A DNA stretch of 64,000 bases from Dermacoccus abyssi (lineage in GTDB: Bacteria > Actinomycetota > Actinomycetes > Actinomycetales > Dermatophilaceae): assembly GCF_034541975.1 (NCBI RefSeq), contig NZ_JAVYJM010000001.1. The stretch is one strand, 5' to 3'. Position numbers and translations under genes: made by a program. The notes beneath the pieces are model-generated. The model ran no database searches. It was not told the DNA's origin and saw only the letters and a program-made list of their open reading frames with translations. Positions 53,571 to 61,833 of this stretch are shown here, piece after piece; position 1 is the first letter of the stretch; each line of letters starts with the position of its first letter.

Positions 53571-54697
53571 GCCGCTCGTCCGCCGAACACCTCCACCATC
53601 CGGGCGGCGGACTTGTGACCCGAACCGGTGAGCACGAGAACGGTGGTGCCGGTGCCGTCGAGCTGGCCTGCGTCGCGCAGTGCGCGGTATCCCGCGTAGG
53701 CGTTGGCGCTCTCGGCTCGGCGTAGTGGCCGCGGCCGGCCAGCGTCCGCGTGGCTGCGGCGATGGCGTCCTCACTCGTCGCGACGGCGAGACCGTTGCAC
53801 CGACGAAGAGCCGCGAGGACCTCTCGGCCACGCACAGGGTTTCCGATCGCGGTGCCTTCAGCCATCGTCGCGGCCGGAACGACAGGCCCGACGTCGTCAG
53901 CGCCCTTGGCGAACGCGTCGACGAGCGGTGAGGCGCTCGCGGGCTGCACCATGACGAGGCGCGGCACCTGGTCGATGGCGCCGGCGCGCTCGAGTTCGTG
54001 CCACGCCAAGTCGTGGCCGATGACCTGGCTCCCGGAACCGGCCACGAGGACGATCGTGTCAGGCGCCGTGTGGCCGAGGTCGTCCCAGATCTCATAGGCC
54101 TGCGTCTTGATGCCCTGGATGAACATCGGGTGCCAGTTGTGGGAGGCGTAGGCGCGTTCTTCGGCCTGCCGCAGGGCTTCGGCGGAGCAGTCGTCACGCG
54201 TGCCGGGGACGATCTGGATCTCGGCGCCGTGGGCACGCGTCTGCAGGATCTTGCCGGGTGACGTGCCTTCGGGGACGAGGGCGCGTGCTCCGATGCCTGC
54301 GGCGGCCGCGTAGGCGGCGAACGACGAGCCGCCGTTACCGGACGAATCCTCGAGCGCCTCGCGCTGACCGGCGCCGGCCAGAGCGGTGAAACGAGCCGGT
54401 CGGGTTGCAGTATTCGAGCTTGAACTTGAGCATCTCGCCGTCAACCTCGTTCGTCACGAGGGGTGTCATGCCCTCGCCGAGGGAAATCTCGCGTTCGAAC
54501 GTCACAGGCAGGGCGCGGCGGTAGCGCCAGATCGAACGCTCCGTGGCGTCGACGTCGTCGCACGTGATGCCGGGCTGGTCGTCGTAGGAGAGCGGCGATC
54601 CGTCGTCACCGCGCCAGCGGGAGTGATCGACCGGGTACGTACTGCCGGAGCGGTCGCGAAGCATGAGCCCATCATCGAATCGTGTGAGCCGGGCCAC
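53571..54697 (-). pseudogene. Broken threonine synthase-like (PLP fold type II) gene
   Basis: Pieces of one protein are found in three frames. The first (GTG 54697, RLTRFDDGLMLRDRSG to EYCNPTGSF) breaks at about 54386-54391, where the PLP-lysine motif SFKDRG should follow. The second resumes in another frame as ALAGAGQREALEDSSGNGGSS and runs through AGSGSQVIG and NPVRGREVLAAL to about 53720. There a further shift precedes SANAYAGYRALRDAG and LTGSGHKSAARMVEVFGG. The first junction also removes about ten codons, including the catalytic Lys. The exact 3' end is unclear. Confidence 0.8.
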
Positions 54698-54717
54698 AAG
54701 GGAGGGTTAGCCCGTGG

Positions 54718-55569
54718 TCATGCCGGCGTACTGCCCAGGTCGGCCAGCAGCGCCTCGAAGGCTGCCCAAGCGCTCGCACCCAGTCGTCGGTCGGCCTGCT
54801 CACTGCCGCCGCGGGCCATCACGTGCCCTCCGGTGGCGACAGGCTCGCCGGGCAGGATCGTGCGGTGGCCGGCTACTTCGTCGGCCACGAGGACGGTCTC
54901 GAGGCCGTGCTCGGTGCGTCGCCGAGCGATGCGCTCAGCGAAGTCAGTGGAGGGCCAGACCTGATCGTCCCCGCCTGCAACCGCGATGACGTGGGGGATC
55001 CGTTCCACGGCGATGGTGGCGGCGTCACGGACTCGCTCGGGCGCTTGCGCGAGTGAGGAACGGTAGAGGTCGAGGAAGGAGGGCGTGGCGTCGTCGGGCC
55101 AGTGGCCTTCGGAGAACGCGACATGGGGCCGCGCCTGACCGCGGAAGGTCCAGTGGCTGGTGGCAGTTCCGTCAGGGCGGATGCCACACCACACGACGCT
55201 GCTCGGAGCGAACGCGACCACCGCGTCCACGAGGACCCCGCCGTCCTGGGCCGCTGCGGCCAGCACACCCTCGGCTCCGAAGGATGTACCGACGAGGACG
55301 ACGTGGTCGCACTCGCGGCGTAGCGCTGCGGCGCGATCGAGGAAGGTCTTAAGAGGGATGTCGTAGGGGCCCGCGTTCTGACCGGGTCCGCCGAACCACG
55401 TCATCGTCTCCGCAACGCATCCCTTCGCGGCGAAGAGGCGCGCACGGGCGTCATCGAGACGGCCGCTCGAGCCGGCGACCGTGAGCACACCCACGCCATT
55501 GGGCACGTGCGGCCGAATCCGAAAGCCTGTGCCGTCCGAGAAGGGTTCACGCGTCGCTTGGTGGCCCAT
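54718..55569 (-). CDS. Alpha/beta hydrolase of the acyl-CoA thioesterase (BAAT C-terminal) type
   Basis: The 283-residue hydrolase has the nucleophile elbow VLVGTSFGAEGVLAAA (GxSxGxE), Asp in AVAGGDDQVWPS and His in EVAGHRTILPGE, the order seen in BAAT-C/dienelactone hydrolase-like enzymes. The GxSxGxE elbow and AFAPSSVVW are characteristic of BAAT-C. The substrate is unknown. The start is 6 nt after TACCGT on the minus strand; its stop lies 20 bp before the threonine synthase-like pseudogene. Confidence 0.83.
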   Translation of the reverse strand: MGHQATREPFSDGTGFRIRPHVPNGVGVLTVAGSSGRLDDARARLFAAKGCVAETMTWFGGPGQNAGPYDIPLKTFLDRAAALRRECDHVVLVGTSFGAEGVLAAAAQDGGVLVDAVVAFAPSSVVWCGIRPDGTATSHWTFRGQARPHVAFSEGHWPDDATPSFLDLYRSSLAQAPERVRDAATIAVERIPHVIAVAGGDDQVWPSTDFAERIARRRTEHGLETVLVADEVAGHRTILPGEPVATGGHVMARGGSEQADRRLGASAWAAFEALLADLGSTPA

Positions 55570-55575
55570 GGTTCG

Positions 55576-55644
55576 ACGGTAACCGAGGGCACCGCCCGGA
55601 CTTTCCTGATTTTGTCATCACGACCCGGCTCGCTTCTCTACCTT
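55576..55644. promoter_or_regulatory. Divergent leaderless promoters, hydrolase and PH-domain paralogue 2
   Basis: TACCGT on the minus strand (55581 to 55576) is 6 nt from ATG 55569, and TACCTT on the plus strand (55639-55644) is 7 nt from ATG 55652. Both PH genes in the window therefore share a divergent leaderless layout. Confidence 0.45.
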
Positions 55645-55651
55645 CGTGCCT

Positions 55652-56080
55652 ATGGGAATCTTCCAAGGCCTCGCAGGCAACATGCAGCAGATGGACCCGC
55701 AGCAAGCACAGGCGGAGTACGCGCCGTGGCTGTTGCCGGGTGAGCAGATCCACAACGCGTTCAGGATGCTGCGTGACGGTTTCTGCATCACGAATCTCCG
55801 CATCATCACGCTCGACCACCAGGGTGCGACGGGCAAGAAGACGCGAGTGAAGTCGATTGCCCTCAACACTATCGTCGACGTGACCGCCGAGACCGCCGGT
55901 GGCGGGATGGACGACTCGGAGATCACGATCACCTTCGTCACGACACCGAGGCTTCGTTCCCACAACCTTGCCTACGACTCCTACCGGTTCGAGTTCCCCA
56001 AGAACTTCGACCTGCCCGGGCTGTACCGCTACCTCATGGGAGTGGCACAGGAGAACGTCCGCTTCATCAATCAGGACTGA
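55652..56080 (+). CDS. PH-domain protein (DUF1696/bPH type), paralogue 2
   Basis: The 142-residue protein is a paralogue of the one at 51784: EYAPWLLPGEQIHNAFRML, GFCITNLRIITLDHQG, VKSIALNTIVDVTAETAGGG and FPKNFDLPGLYRYLMGVAQ align without gaps. An N-terminal Gln/Met-rich stretch (MQQMDPQQAQ) replaces the Glu/Lys-rich one. Function is unknown. The start is 7 nt after TACCTT. Confidence 0.85.
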   Translation: MGIFQGLAGNMQQMDPQQAQAEYAPWLLPGEQIHNAFRMLRDGFCITNLRIITLDHQGATGKKTRVKSIALNTIVDVTAETAGGGMDDSEITITFVTTPRLRSHNLAYDSYRFEFPKNFDLPGLYRYLMGVAQENVRFINQD

Positions 56081-56232
56081 GTCGGCCTCCGCGGCACGTC
56101 GTCGCGGGGAGAAGGTTCACCGTCAGGTCGGGACCGGAGTGCTGATGTGACTGCGGCGCCGGGCAACCGAGGATTAGTGTCGGGGTTCCTGTCGTCACGC
56201 CCGTGATCCGGCGGGGGGAGAGGTGGCAGCAC

Positions 56233-56937
56233 ATGAGATCGGCTCGACGCGTGTGGGGGTTCGTGGCTGCACTGGCCTGGTTCGGGGTGGCACTCGACGT
56301 GACGTTGTCCGCAACCGACAACTACCCGCACGCAGAAATCGCAGCACACGCCTACGGGAACAACCCGACAGGTGCGGCCGGCGCCCTGCCGCGCGTGGTC
56401 GACACCCTGAGCTACTTCACGGTGTGGTCGAACGTCGTCGTGGCCCTCGCGTTCACGCTGCTCGCGTTGCAGGTAGGGCGAGCCACCGCGACGTCGGGGG
56501 ACAGACCGACCGGGGACCGCTTCTCGCGCCTGGCTCGCGTGCTCCTGCTCGACGCGCTCGTCATGATCACCGTGACCGCGATCGTCTACCAGGTCGTCCT
56601 TGCGCCGGACGCGAATCCGACCGGCGTCGCTGTTGTCACGAACTTCCTCGAGCATCAGGCGGTTCCGGTGCTGTCGGTGTTCGCGTGGCTCGTCGTCGGG
56701 CCACGGCGTGCCTTCGACCGCCGGACGTTCAGCCTGTTCCTCGTCGTGCCGGTCGTGTGGGTGGTCTACATGCTCGTTCGCGGCGCGTTCATCGAGGCGT
56801 ACCCGTATCCCTTCGTCAACGTGTCGACGAACGGATACGCCTCGGTGGCGGTGGCGTTGTGCGCGATTCTGGCGTTCGGCCTCGCTCTGGCAGCGCTCTA
56901 CACCGGGCTGGACAAGGTGCTCAGCCGGCGGCGCTGA
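56233..56937 (+). CDS. Pr6Pr family membrane protein
   Basis: The 234-residue protein has six predicted membrane segments (VWGFVAALAWFGVALDV, YFTVWSNVVVALAFTLLAL, LDALVMITVTAIVYQVVL, AVPVLSVFAWLVVGPRR, LFLVVPVVWVVYMLVRG, VAVALCAILAFGLALAALY). The conserved SYFTVWSN, LEH and PYPFVNV are typical of the Pr6Pr family, of unknown function. ATG 56233 follows GGGGGAGAGG; GTG 56203 lacks a site. Confidence 0.82.
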   Translation: MRSARRVWGFVAALAWFGVALDVTLSATDNYPHAEIAAHAYGNNPTGAAGALPRVVDTLSYFTVWSNVVVALAFTLLALQVGRATATSGDRPTGDRFSRLARVLLLDALVMITVTAIVYQVVLAPDANPTGVAVVTNFLEHQAVPVLSVFAWLVVGPRRAFDRRTFSLFLVVPVVWVVYMLVRGAFIEAYPYPFVNVSTNGYASVAVALCAILAFGLALAALYTGLDKVLSRRR

Positions 56938-57001
56938 CCGTCGGCAACTATCTCGATCGTCTATTCAATTTTAGGGGAGTCACGCCGCCCGGGTTGGGGC
57001 G

Positions 57002-57007
57002 TAGGTT
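57002..57007 (+). promoter_or_regulatory. -10 element of the Gre-like gene
   Basis: TAGGTT ends 6 nt before ATG 57014, in leaderless geometry. Confidence 0.45.
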
Positions 57008-57013
57008 GGCTCC

Positions 57014-57460
57014 ATGAGCACTCAGGACATCGACAAGGAAATGCTGAAGGCGGATCTCGTCAAGCACCTCAAGGAACAGGCGGACGCGAACAGCGAAGCC
57101 GTCGCGTTGGAGAGCCACGAGGCGCAGGCCACGGAGACCGACGAGGTCGACGTCGACGATATTTCGCACGAGGACGAAGCCGGCGACCTGCACGCGATGT
57201 ACCAGGAGACCGACGACCGCCAGCAGGAGCTGATCACGACGGCCGAGAACCTCGACGTGTCCGCAAAGGAGACTGTCGAGCCAGGCGCCGTGGTGAGCTT
57301 CGGCGACGAGGTCTACCTGGTGGGCGTCGCCGTGAGCGAGTTCGAATCACAAGGCCGTAGCTTCTCGGGCATCTCGACGGACGCACCGATCTACGACGGC
57401 ATCAGCGGCAAGCGCGCAGCGTCGTCAGCCCCTTTCGACGCTCCAGTCAGTTGCCGATAA
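57014..57460 (+). CDS. Acidic protein with GreA-like C-terminal domain, apparently truncated
   Basis: The 148-residue product has a long acidic helical first half (QDIDKEMLKADLVKHLKEQ to about 85), then VEPGAVVSFGDEVYLVGVAV and FSGISTDAPIYDGISGKRA, resembling the Gre-factor C-terminal domain (S-DAPI---I-GK-AGD). After GKRA the frame reads ASSAPFDAPVSCR and stops, without the final two beta strands expected; a frameshift is possible. It may modulate RNA polymerase (inference from the fold). The start is 6 nt after TAGGTT. Confidence 0.55.
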   Translation: MSTQDIDKEMLKADLVKHLKEQADANSEAVALESHEAQATETDEVDVDDISHEDEAGDLHAMYQETDDRQQELITTAENLDVSAKETVEPGAVVSFGDEVYLVGVAVSEFESQGRSFSGISTDAPIYDGISGKRAASSAPFDAPVSCR

Positions 57461-57534
57461 TCTACATTATGTAAAGTTAAGTTGAGGAAGCCCTCTTCCA
57501 CCCGAGGCTCCCCACCTGCACCGCCACACCCACA

Positions 57535-57578
57535 CATGAGCGTGAGACGCGCGTCAGAACGCGCGCCTCACGCTCATG
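57535..57578. terminator. Long hairpin after the Gre-like gene
   Basis: Twenty-base arms (CATGAGCGTGAGACGCGCGT and its near complement) pair with a single A-C mismatch around loop CAGA, 75 bp past the stop codon. Confidence 0.65.
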
Positions 57579-57647
57579 CTGTAGATCCCGGGCCGTCAGC
57601 ATTCGGCGTCAAAACCGAGCAACTCGGGCGCTACCTGTCACGGGTGG

Positions 57648-57686
57648 GCGCCCCTCACGACCGATTCCCACGGTGGTGAGGGGCGC
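57648..57686. terminator. Second hairpin in the gene-free region
   Basis: GCGCCCCTCAC (57648-57658) pairs perfectly with GTGAGGGGCGC (57676-57686); the 17-nt loop contains CCGATTCCCACGG. Confidence 0.45.
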
Positions 57687-57809
57687 TCACGTGTTCCATT
57701 GCGCATGCGGGCGCGAACATAGCTGCGGCACAGGAACGAGCCAGGTACGCCATGGCTACCCCCGGTTGTCTGGTCACCATCACCCCAGGCACGTTCCGAG
57801 GAGCACCCC

Positions 57810-58994
57810 ATGCGCACCACCACGATCGTCGGCATCACCGCACTCACCACGGCAGCGCTTGCCGCCCCGGCCGCCGTCGTGGCGCACGACAACCTCGGTG
57901 ATCTCCTGCCGGTGACGCGCATCGCGGGCTCGTCGGGAACGAGCTTCCTTCCCGACAGCTCCAGCGCTGGCAACGGCTGGAACGGCGACGACGGAGCGTC
58001 CGGTACGAGCGCCAGCTCGACGAGCGGCACGTCCACGACCGCTACCGAGGCCCAGCAGCGAGGCGTCGTCATGATCGACACCGTGACGACGAACGGCGAA
58101 GGCGCCGGCAGCGGCATGGTGCTGCGCTCTGACGGCACCGTCCTGACGAACTACCACGTCGTCGAGGGCTCCACCCAGATCCGCGTCACGGTGCCCGGCG
58201 GGCAGAAGTACACAGCCGAGGTGGTCGGACATGACGAGTCACACGACATCGCCGTGCTCAAGCTCAAGGGCGCAAGCAACCTGGCCACCGTGCGCCTCGA
58301 CACCGACGGCGTGAAGGTCTCCGAGAAGGTACTCGCCGTCGGCCAGGGCGGTGGCGAGGGCGTGCTGTACGCCGCGAGCGGACTCGTCACCGCCACCGAC
58401 CGCTCGATCACGGCGAGCGATTCGACGGCGCTCGACTCCTCCGAGGAACTGACCGACCTCATCCAGACGAGCGCACCCATCGTCGGCGGCTATTCGGGTG
58501 GCCCGCTCTTCGACGCGGACGGCGAAGTCATTGGCATCGACACCGCCGCTGCCTCCAGCAACTCCCTCACCGCCTACGGCAACGGAAGCTCACGCAGCGC
58601 CGAGGGCTATGCCATCCCGATCACGCAGGCGAAGTCGCTGGCCGACACCATCCTGGCCGGAACGAAGACGGCGACGAACCACATCGGCACCCGAGCCGCT
58701 CTGGGTATCGCCGTCGTGCCGAGCAGCTCGAGCCGCGGCGGGATGACGCCCTATGGCGGGTCGAGCGGGGTCACGGTTCAGAACGTCCAAAGTGGGTCGG
58801 CCATGGCATCCACGGGCCTCGCGGCCGGCGACGTCATCACCGCCTTGGACGGCACAACCATCTCCGACACGGGTGATCTGGCCGATGTCATGGACGGCCA
58901 CTACCCCGGCGACTCCATGAAGGTGACGTGGACCGACACCTCCGGCGCGACCCGCACGGCAACCGTCACGTTGCAGAAGGCGACGACGAACTGA
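57810..58994 (+). CDS. Secreted trypsin-like serine protease with PDZ domain (HtrA/DegP type)
   Basis: The 394-residue protein has a signal peptide (ALTTAALAAPAAVVAHDN), a Ser/Thr/Gly-rich linker to about 82, and an S1C protease domain with His in TNYHVVEG, Asp in SHDIAVLKL and Ser in GGYSGGPLFDADG. A PDZ domain (about 290-390, SGVTVQNVQSGSAMASTGLAAGD) follows. It probably degrades or refolds proteins outside the membrane. CCGAGGAGC precedes ATG 57810. GYSGGPL replaces the common GNSGGPL. Confidence 0.92.
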   Translation: MRTTTIVGITALTTAALAAPAAVVAHDNLGDLLPVTRIAGSSGTSFLPDSSSAGNGWNGDDGASGTSASSTSGTSTTATEAQQRGVVMIDTVTTNGEGAGSGMVLRSDGTVLTNYHVVEGSTQIRVTVPGGQKYTAEVVGHDESHDIAVLKLKGASNLATVRLDTDGVKVSEKVLAVGQGGGEGVLYAASGLVTATDRSITASDSTALDSSEELTDLIQTSAPIVGGYSGGPLFDADGEVIGIDTAAASSNSLTAYGNGSSRSAEGYAIPITQAKSLADTILAGTKTATNHIGTRAALGIAVVPSSSSRGGMTPYGGSSGVTVQNVQSGSAMASTGLAAGDVITALDGTTISDTGDLADVMDGHYPGDSMKVTWTDTSGATRTATVTLQKATTN

Positions 58995-59074
58995 GGGCCC
59001 GGGAGAAGCAGGCGGGCCGTTTCGACGGTGACCGCGCGCTCAGCAGCGAGGCATGGGAACCCCCGTCGATCCAG

Positions 59075-59080
59075 TACCGT
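59075..59080 (+). promoter_or_regulatory. -10 element of the CNNM operon
   Basis: TACCGT gives initiation near 59087, leaving a short leader with GTGAGG before ATG 59125. Confidence 0.35.
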
Positions 59081-59124
59081 TGTGCCATCGACCGTTCCCC
59101 CACCGTGAGGCATTCTCGATCATC

Positions 59125-60501
59125 ATGGGCCCAGCCCTTTCCCTTCTCGCCGGCATCGTGATCGTTCTGATCATCACCGCGTTCACCGGCTGGTTCGTCG
59201 CCCAGGAATTCGCGTTCATGGCCGTCGACCGTTCCCGCACCGCAGCACGAGCCAAGGGCGGCGACGACAAAGCCGCCAAGACGCTCCAGGTCACCCGCAG
59301 CACCTCGTTCATGTTGAGCGGCGCTCAGCTCGGCATCACCGTCACCGGTCTGGTCGTCGGTTACGTCGCCGAACCACTCATCGGTGGCGCGATCCGCGAC
59401 ATGGGCTCTGCAGCCGGCATATCGAAGGCGTTCGCCGCCGTCGTCGGTGCCGTCGTCGCGCTCCTGCTGTCGACCATCATTCAGATGGTGCTCGGCGAGT
59501 TGTTCCCCAAGAACTACGCGATCGCGCGCCCGGAGCAGGTCTCCGACCGCCTCGGCGGTTCGACGCTCGCGTACCTGCGCGTGTTCAAGCCCCTCATCTG
59601 GCTCTTCGATCGTGCCTCCGAGGCTCTGCTCAAGCTCCTGCGCATCGAGCCCGTGCACGACGTCGAGCACTCGGCGACGCTGCGCGACCTCAAGCACATC
59701 GTCGGCGAGTCCCGCGGCTCGGAGCTGCCCGAGGAACTTTCCGACATGATCGACCGTGCCCTCGAGTTCCCCCAGCGCCCCGCCGGTCACGCAATGATCC
59801 CGCGTGCCCGCGTCGACGTCGTCCAGGCCGACACCCCCGTCCATGAGATCCGACAGCTCATGGAGGGCGGCCACACGCGCTACCCCGTACTCGACAACGA
59901 CGACGTCGTCGGCGTCGTCGAACTCCTCGACGTGCTCACGCTGCCGCCGAACGACGAGCGCGAGGTCAGCGAGATCATGCGCCCCGCGTTCCTCATCTCC
60001 TCGTTCACCGTGCTCCCCGAGGCGCTCGCGGCCATGCGAGCCGAGCGCCGCACCCTCGCCATCGTCGTCGACGAGTTCGGTGGCTTCGCCGGCGTGCTGT
60101 CGACCGAGGACCTCGCCGAGGAGATCGTCGGCGAGATCGAGGACGAGCACGACCCCGACGACCTCACGGCCATCGTCGAGGACGAGACCGGTGACGACGA
60201 CGCGTGGATCTGCCCCGGCGGCACGCCCACCGACGAGGTCGAGCGTTCGCTCGACATCCTCATGCCGCCCGGCGACTTCGAAACCGTCGGCGGCGTGGCC
60301 ATGGCCTACAACGGCGGCTTCGTCGAGAACGGCGTCACCGTCGAGGTTCCGCTGCCCGTCGACCCGGGCGAGTACGCCTCCGACGACGCGCCGCCTGAGC
60401 GTTTCCTCGTCATCCAGGTCATCGACACCGAGAACCGCGTGCCGCACACGGTGCGCCTCACCCTCGAAGCACGCTACGAGACGGAAGGTGACGACGCATG
60501 A
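59125..60501 (+). CDS. Hemolysin-family (CNNM/CorC-like) membrane protein, tandem copy 1
   Basis: The 458-residue protein has a DUF21 membrane domain (four helices, FVAQEFAFMAVDRSR, GELFPKNYAIARPEQV), two CBS domains (about 205-330, MIPRARVDVVQADTPVHEI; FTVLPEALAAMRAERRTLAIVVDEFGG) and a CorC-HlyC C-terminal domain (FETVGGVAMAYNGG). Such proteins handle Mg2+ or other ion homeostasis. ATG 59125 was chosen; its stop overlaps the next start as ATGA. Confidence 0.9.
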   Translation: MGPALSLLAGIVIVLIITAFTGWFVAQEFAFMAVDRSRTAARAKGGDDKAAKTLQVTRSTSFMLSGAQLGITVTGLVVGYVAEPLIGGAIRDMGSAAGISKAFAAVVGAVVALLLSTIIQMVLGELFPKNYAIARPEQVSDRLGGSTLAYLRVFKPLIWLFDRASEALLKLLRIEPVHDVEHSATLRDLKHIVGESRGSELPEELSDMIDRALEFPQRPAGHAMIPRARVDVVQADTPVHEIRQLMEGGHTRYPVLDNDDVVGVVELLDVLTLPPNDEREVSEIMRPAFLISSFTVLPEALAAMRAERRTLAIVVDEFGGFAGVLSTEDLAEEIVGEIEDEHDPDDLTAIVEDETGDDDAWICPGGTPTDEVERSLDILMPPGDFETVGGVAMAYNGGFVENGVTVEVPLPVDPGEYASDDAPPERFLVIQVIDTENRVPHTVRLTLEARYETEGDDA

Positions 60502-61544
60502 GCACCACCGCCCTCATCCTCATCAGCGTCGCGATCGTGGCGCTCAGCGCCTTCTTCGTGGCCGTCGAGTTCTCGCTCATCGCAGCGAAGCGCCACCGCT
60601 TCGAAGAACTCGCCGCCACCTCCCGCAGCGCCCGCGCCGCTCTACGCAGTTCGGGTGACCTGACGCTGTTGCTCGCCGGCTCCCAGCTCGGCATCACCCT
60701 GTGCACCCTGGCACTCGGTGCCCTGTCGAAGCCGGCCGTGCACCACGCACTGACGCCGCTCCTCGCTGACCTCGGCCTGCCCAGCACTGTGGCCGACGTC
60801 CTCGCGTTCGTGCTTGCCCTGTTCATCGTGACGTTCATCCACCTCGTCGTCGGCGAGATGATGCCGAAGTCGTGGGCCATTGCTCACCCGGAGCGTTCCG
60901 CGATGCTCCTCGCGCTGCCCATGCGCGGCTTCATGCTCTTCACGCGTCCGCTGCTCGTCGTCCTCAACGGCGCCGCCAACTGGCTTCTGCGCCGCATGGG
61001 CGTCGAGCCGGCCGACGAGGTCGCCGCGGCCCAGGACCCGGAGGGCCTGGAGCAGCTCGTCGAGCACTCGACGGAGACCGGCACGCTCGACCCGGTCTCG
61101 AGCAGCCACATCCGGGGCGCTCTGTCGCTGCGGGAGATGACGCTCTCCGATCTCGTGCGACCCGACCACGCCATTACCGCGGTCTCGAAGGACGCCACCG
61201 CGGCGGACGTCTGGCACACCGCCCAGAAGGCGGGACACCTGCGTGTCCTCATCGGTTCGAACGGCCACTACGAAGGCGCGGTTCACGTCCGAGACACCGT
61301 CTCGCGCGAACCGTCGGCACCGATCGCCGACCTCGTCCACCCCACGGCAACGTTCGACGAGAGCACGCCGGTGACGAAGGCGATGCATGCAATGCGCGAA
61401 GGCCGCCAGCACCTCGCCCAAGTCACCCGCGAAGGCTCCTTCGTGGGCGTCGTCACGCTCTCCGACACCCTGCGCGGTCTGTTCCCCGCGGAGGTGGGCA
61501 CCCGCGCTGAGCCTGCGACGAGCGACGTACCTTTGGACTCATGA
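60498..61544 (+). CDS. Hemolysin-family (CNNM/CorC-like) membrane protein, tandem copy 2
   Basis: The 348-residue protein has the same DUF21 domain (VAVEFSLIAAKRHRFEEL, GEMMPKSWAIAHPERS) and two CBS domains (SDLVRPDHAITAVSKDATAADV, LVHPTATFDESTPVTKAM), but lacks the CorC-HlyC domain of copy 1. The pair is a common actinobacterial tandem, probably acting as a heteromer. It is linked by ATGA overlaps upstream and downstream. Confidence 0.9.
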   Translation: MSTTALILISVAIVALSAFFVAVEFSLIAAKRHRFEELAATSRSARAALRSSGDLTLLLAGSQLGITLCTLALGALSKPAVHHALTPLLADLGLPSTVADVLAFVLALFIVTFIHLVVGEMMPKSWAIAHPERSAMLLALPMRGFMLFTRPLLVVLNGAANWLLRRMGVEPADEVAAAQDPEGLEQLVEHSTETGTLDPVSSSHIRGALSLREMTLSDLVRPDHAITAVSKDATAADVWHTAQKAGHLRVLIGSNGHYEGAVHVRDTVSREPSAPIADLVHPTATFDESTPVTKAMHAMREGRQHLAQVTREGSFVGVVTLSDTLRGLFPAEVGTRAEPATSDVPLDS

Positions 61545-61822
61545 ACGCCTCCCCTCGCGCTGTCGACCTCACGATCACCGGCCACGTCCAAGGCGTCTCG
61601 TTCCGCGCCTACACGGCCGACCGAGCCCGCGAACTGGGCCTCGTCGGCTGGGTGGAGAACCTCGACGACGGCTCGGTGCACGTGCGTGCCCAAGGTGATC
61701 CCGACGCCGTGGAGAGCCTCGTCGACTGGTGCCACGACGGTCCGTCCGCGGCACGTGTCGACGACGTCGAGGTGCGCGATGTGGCGCCCGAGTCCGTCGA
61801 CGACTTCTACGTGCGGCGCTGA
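61541..61822 (+). CDS. acyP: Acylphosphatase
   Basis: The 93-residue enzyme cleaves acyl phosphates. The signature GHVQGVSFRAYTADRARE holds the catalytic Arg, and Asn is in GWVENLDDGSVHVRAQG. It begins with ATG overlapping the CNNM stop and ends 11 bp before the methyltransferase gene. Confidence 0.95.
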   Translation: MNASPRAVDLTITGHVQGVSFRAYTADRARELGLVGWVENLDDGSVHVRAQGDPDAVESLVDWCHDGPSAARVDDVEVRDVAPESVDDFYVRR

Positions 61823-61833
61823 TCGCCCCCTCG

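Larger units (their letters stand above)
57461..57809. other. Gene-free 349-bp region with two hairpins
   Basis: No convincing gene is seen. The first 20 bp are AT-rich (TACATTATGTA at 57463-57478 is nearly palindromic). Two strong hairpins follow at 57535-57578 and 57648-57686. The last 120 bp contain the promoter region and GAGGAGC ribosome-binding site of the protease gene. Confidence 0.5.

Noticed and set aside
58966..60447. A 493-codon minus-strand frame
   Set aside because: It is a shadow of the first CNNM gene; no domain or ribosome-binding site.
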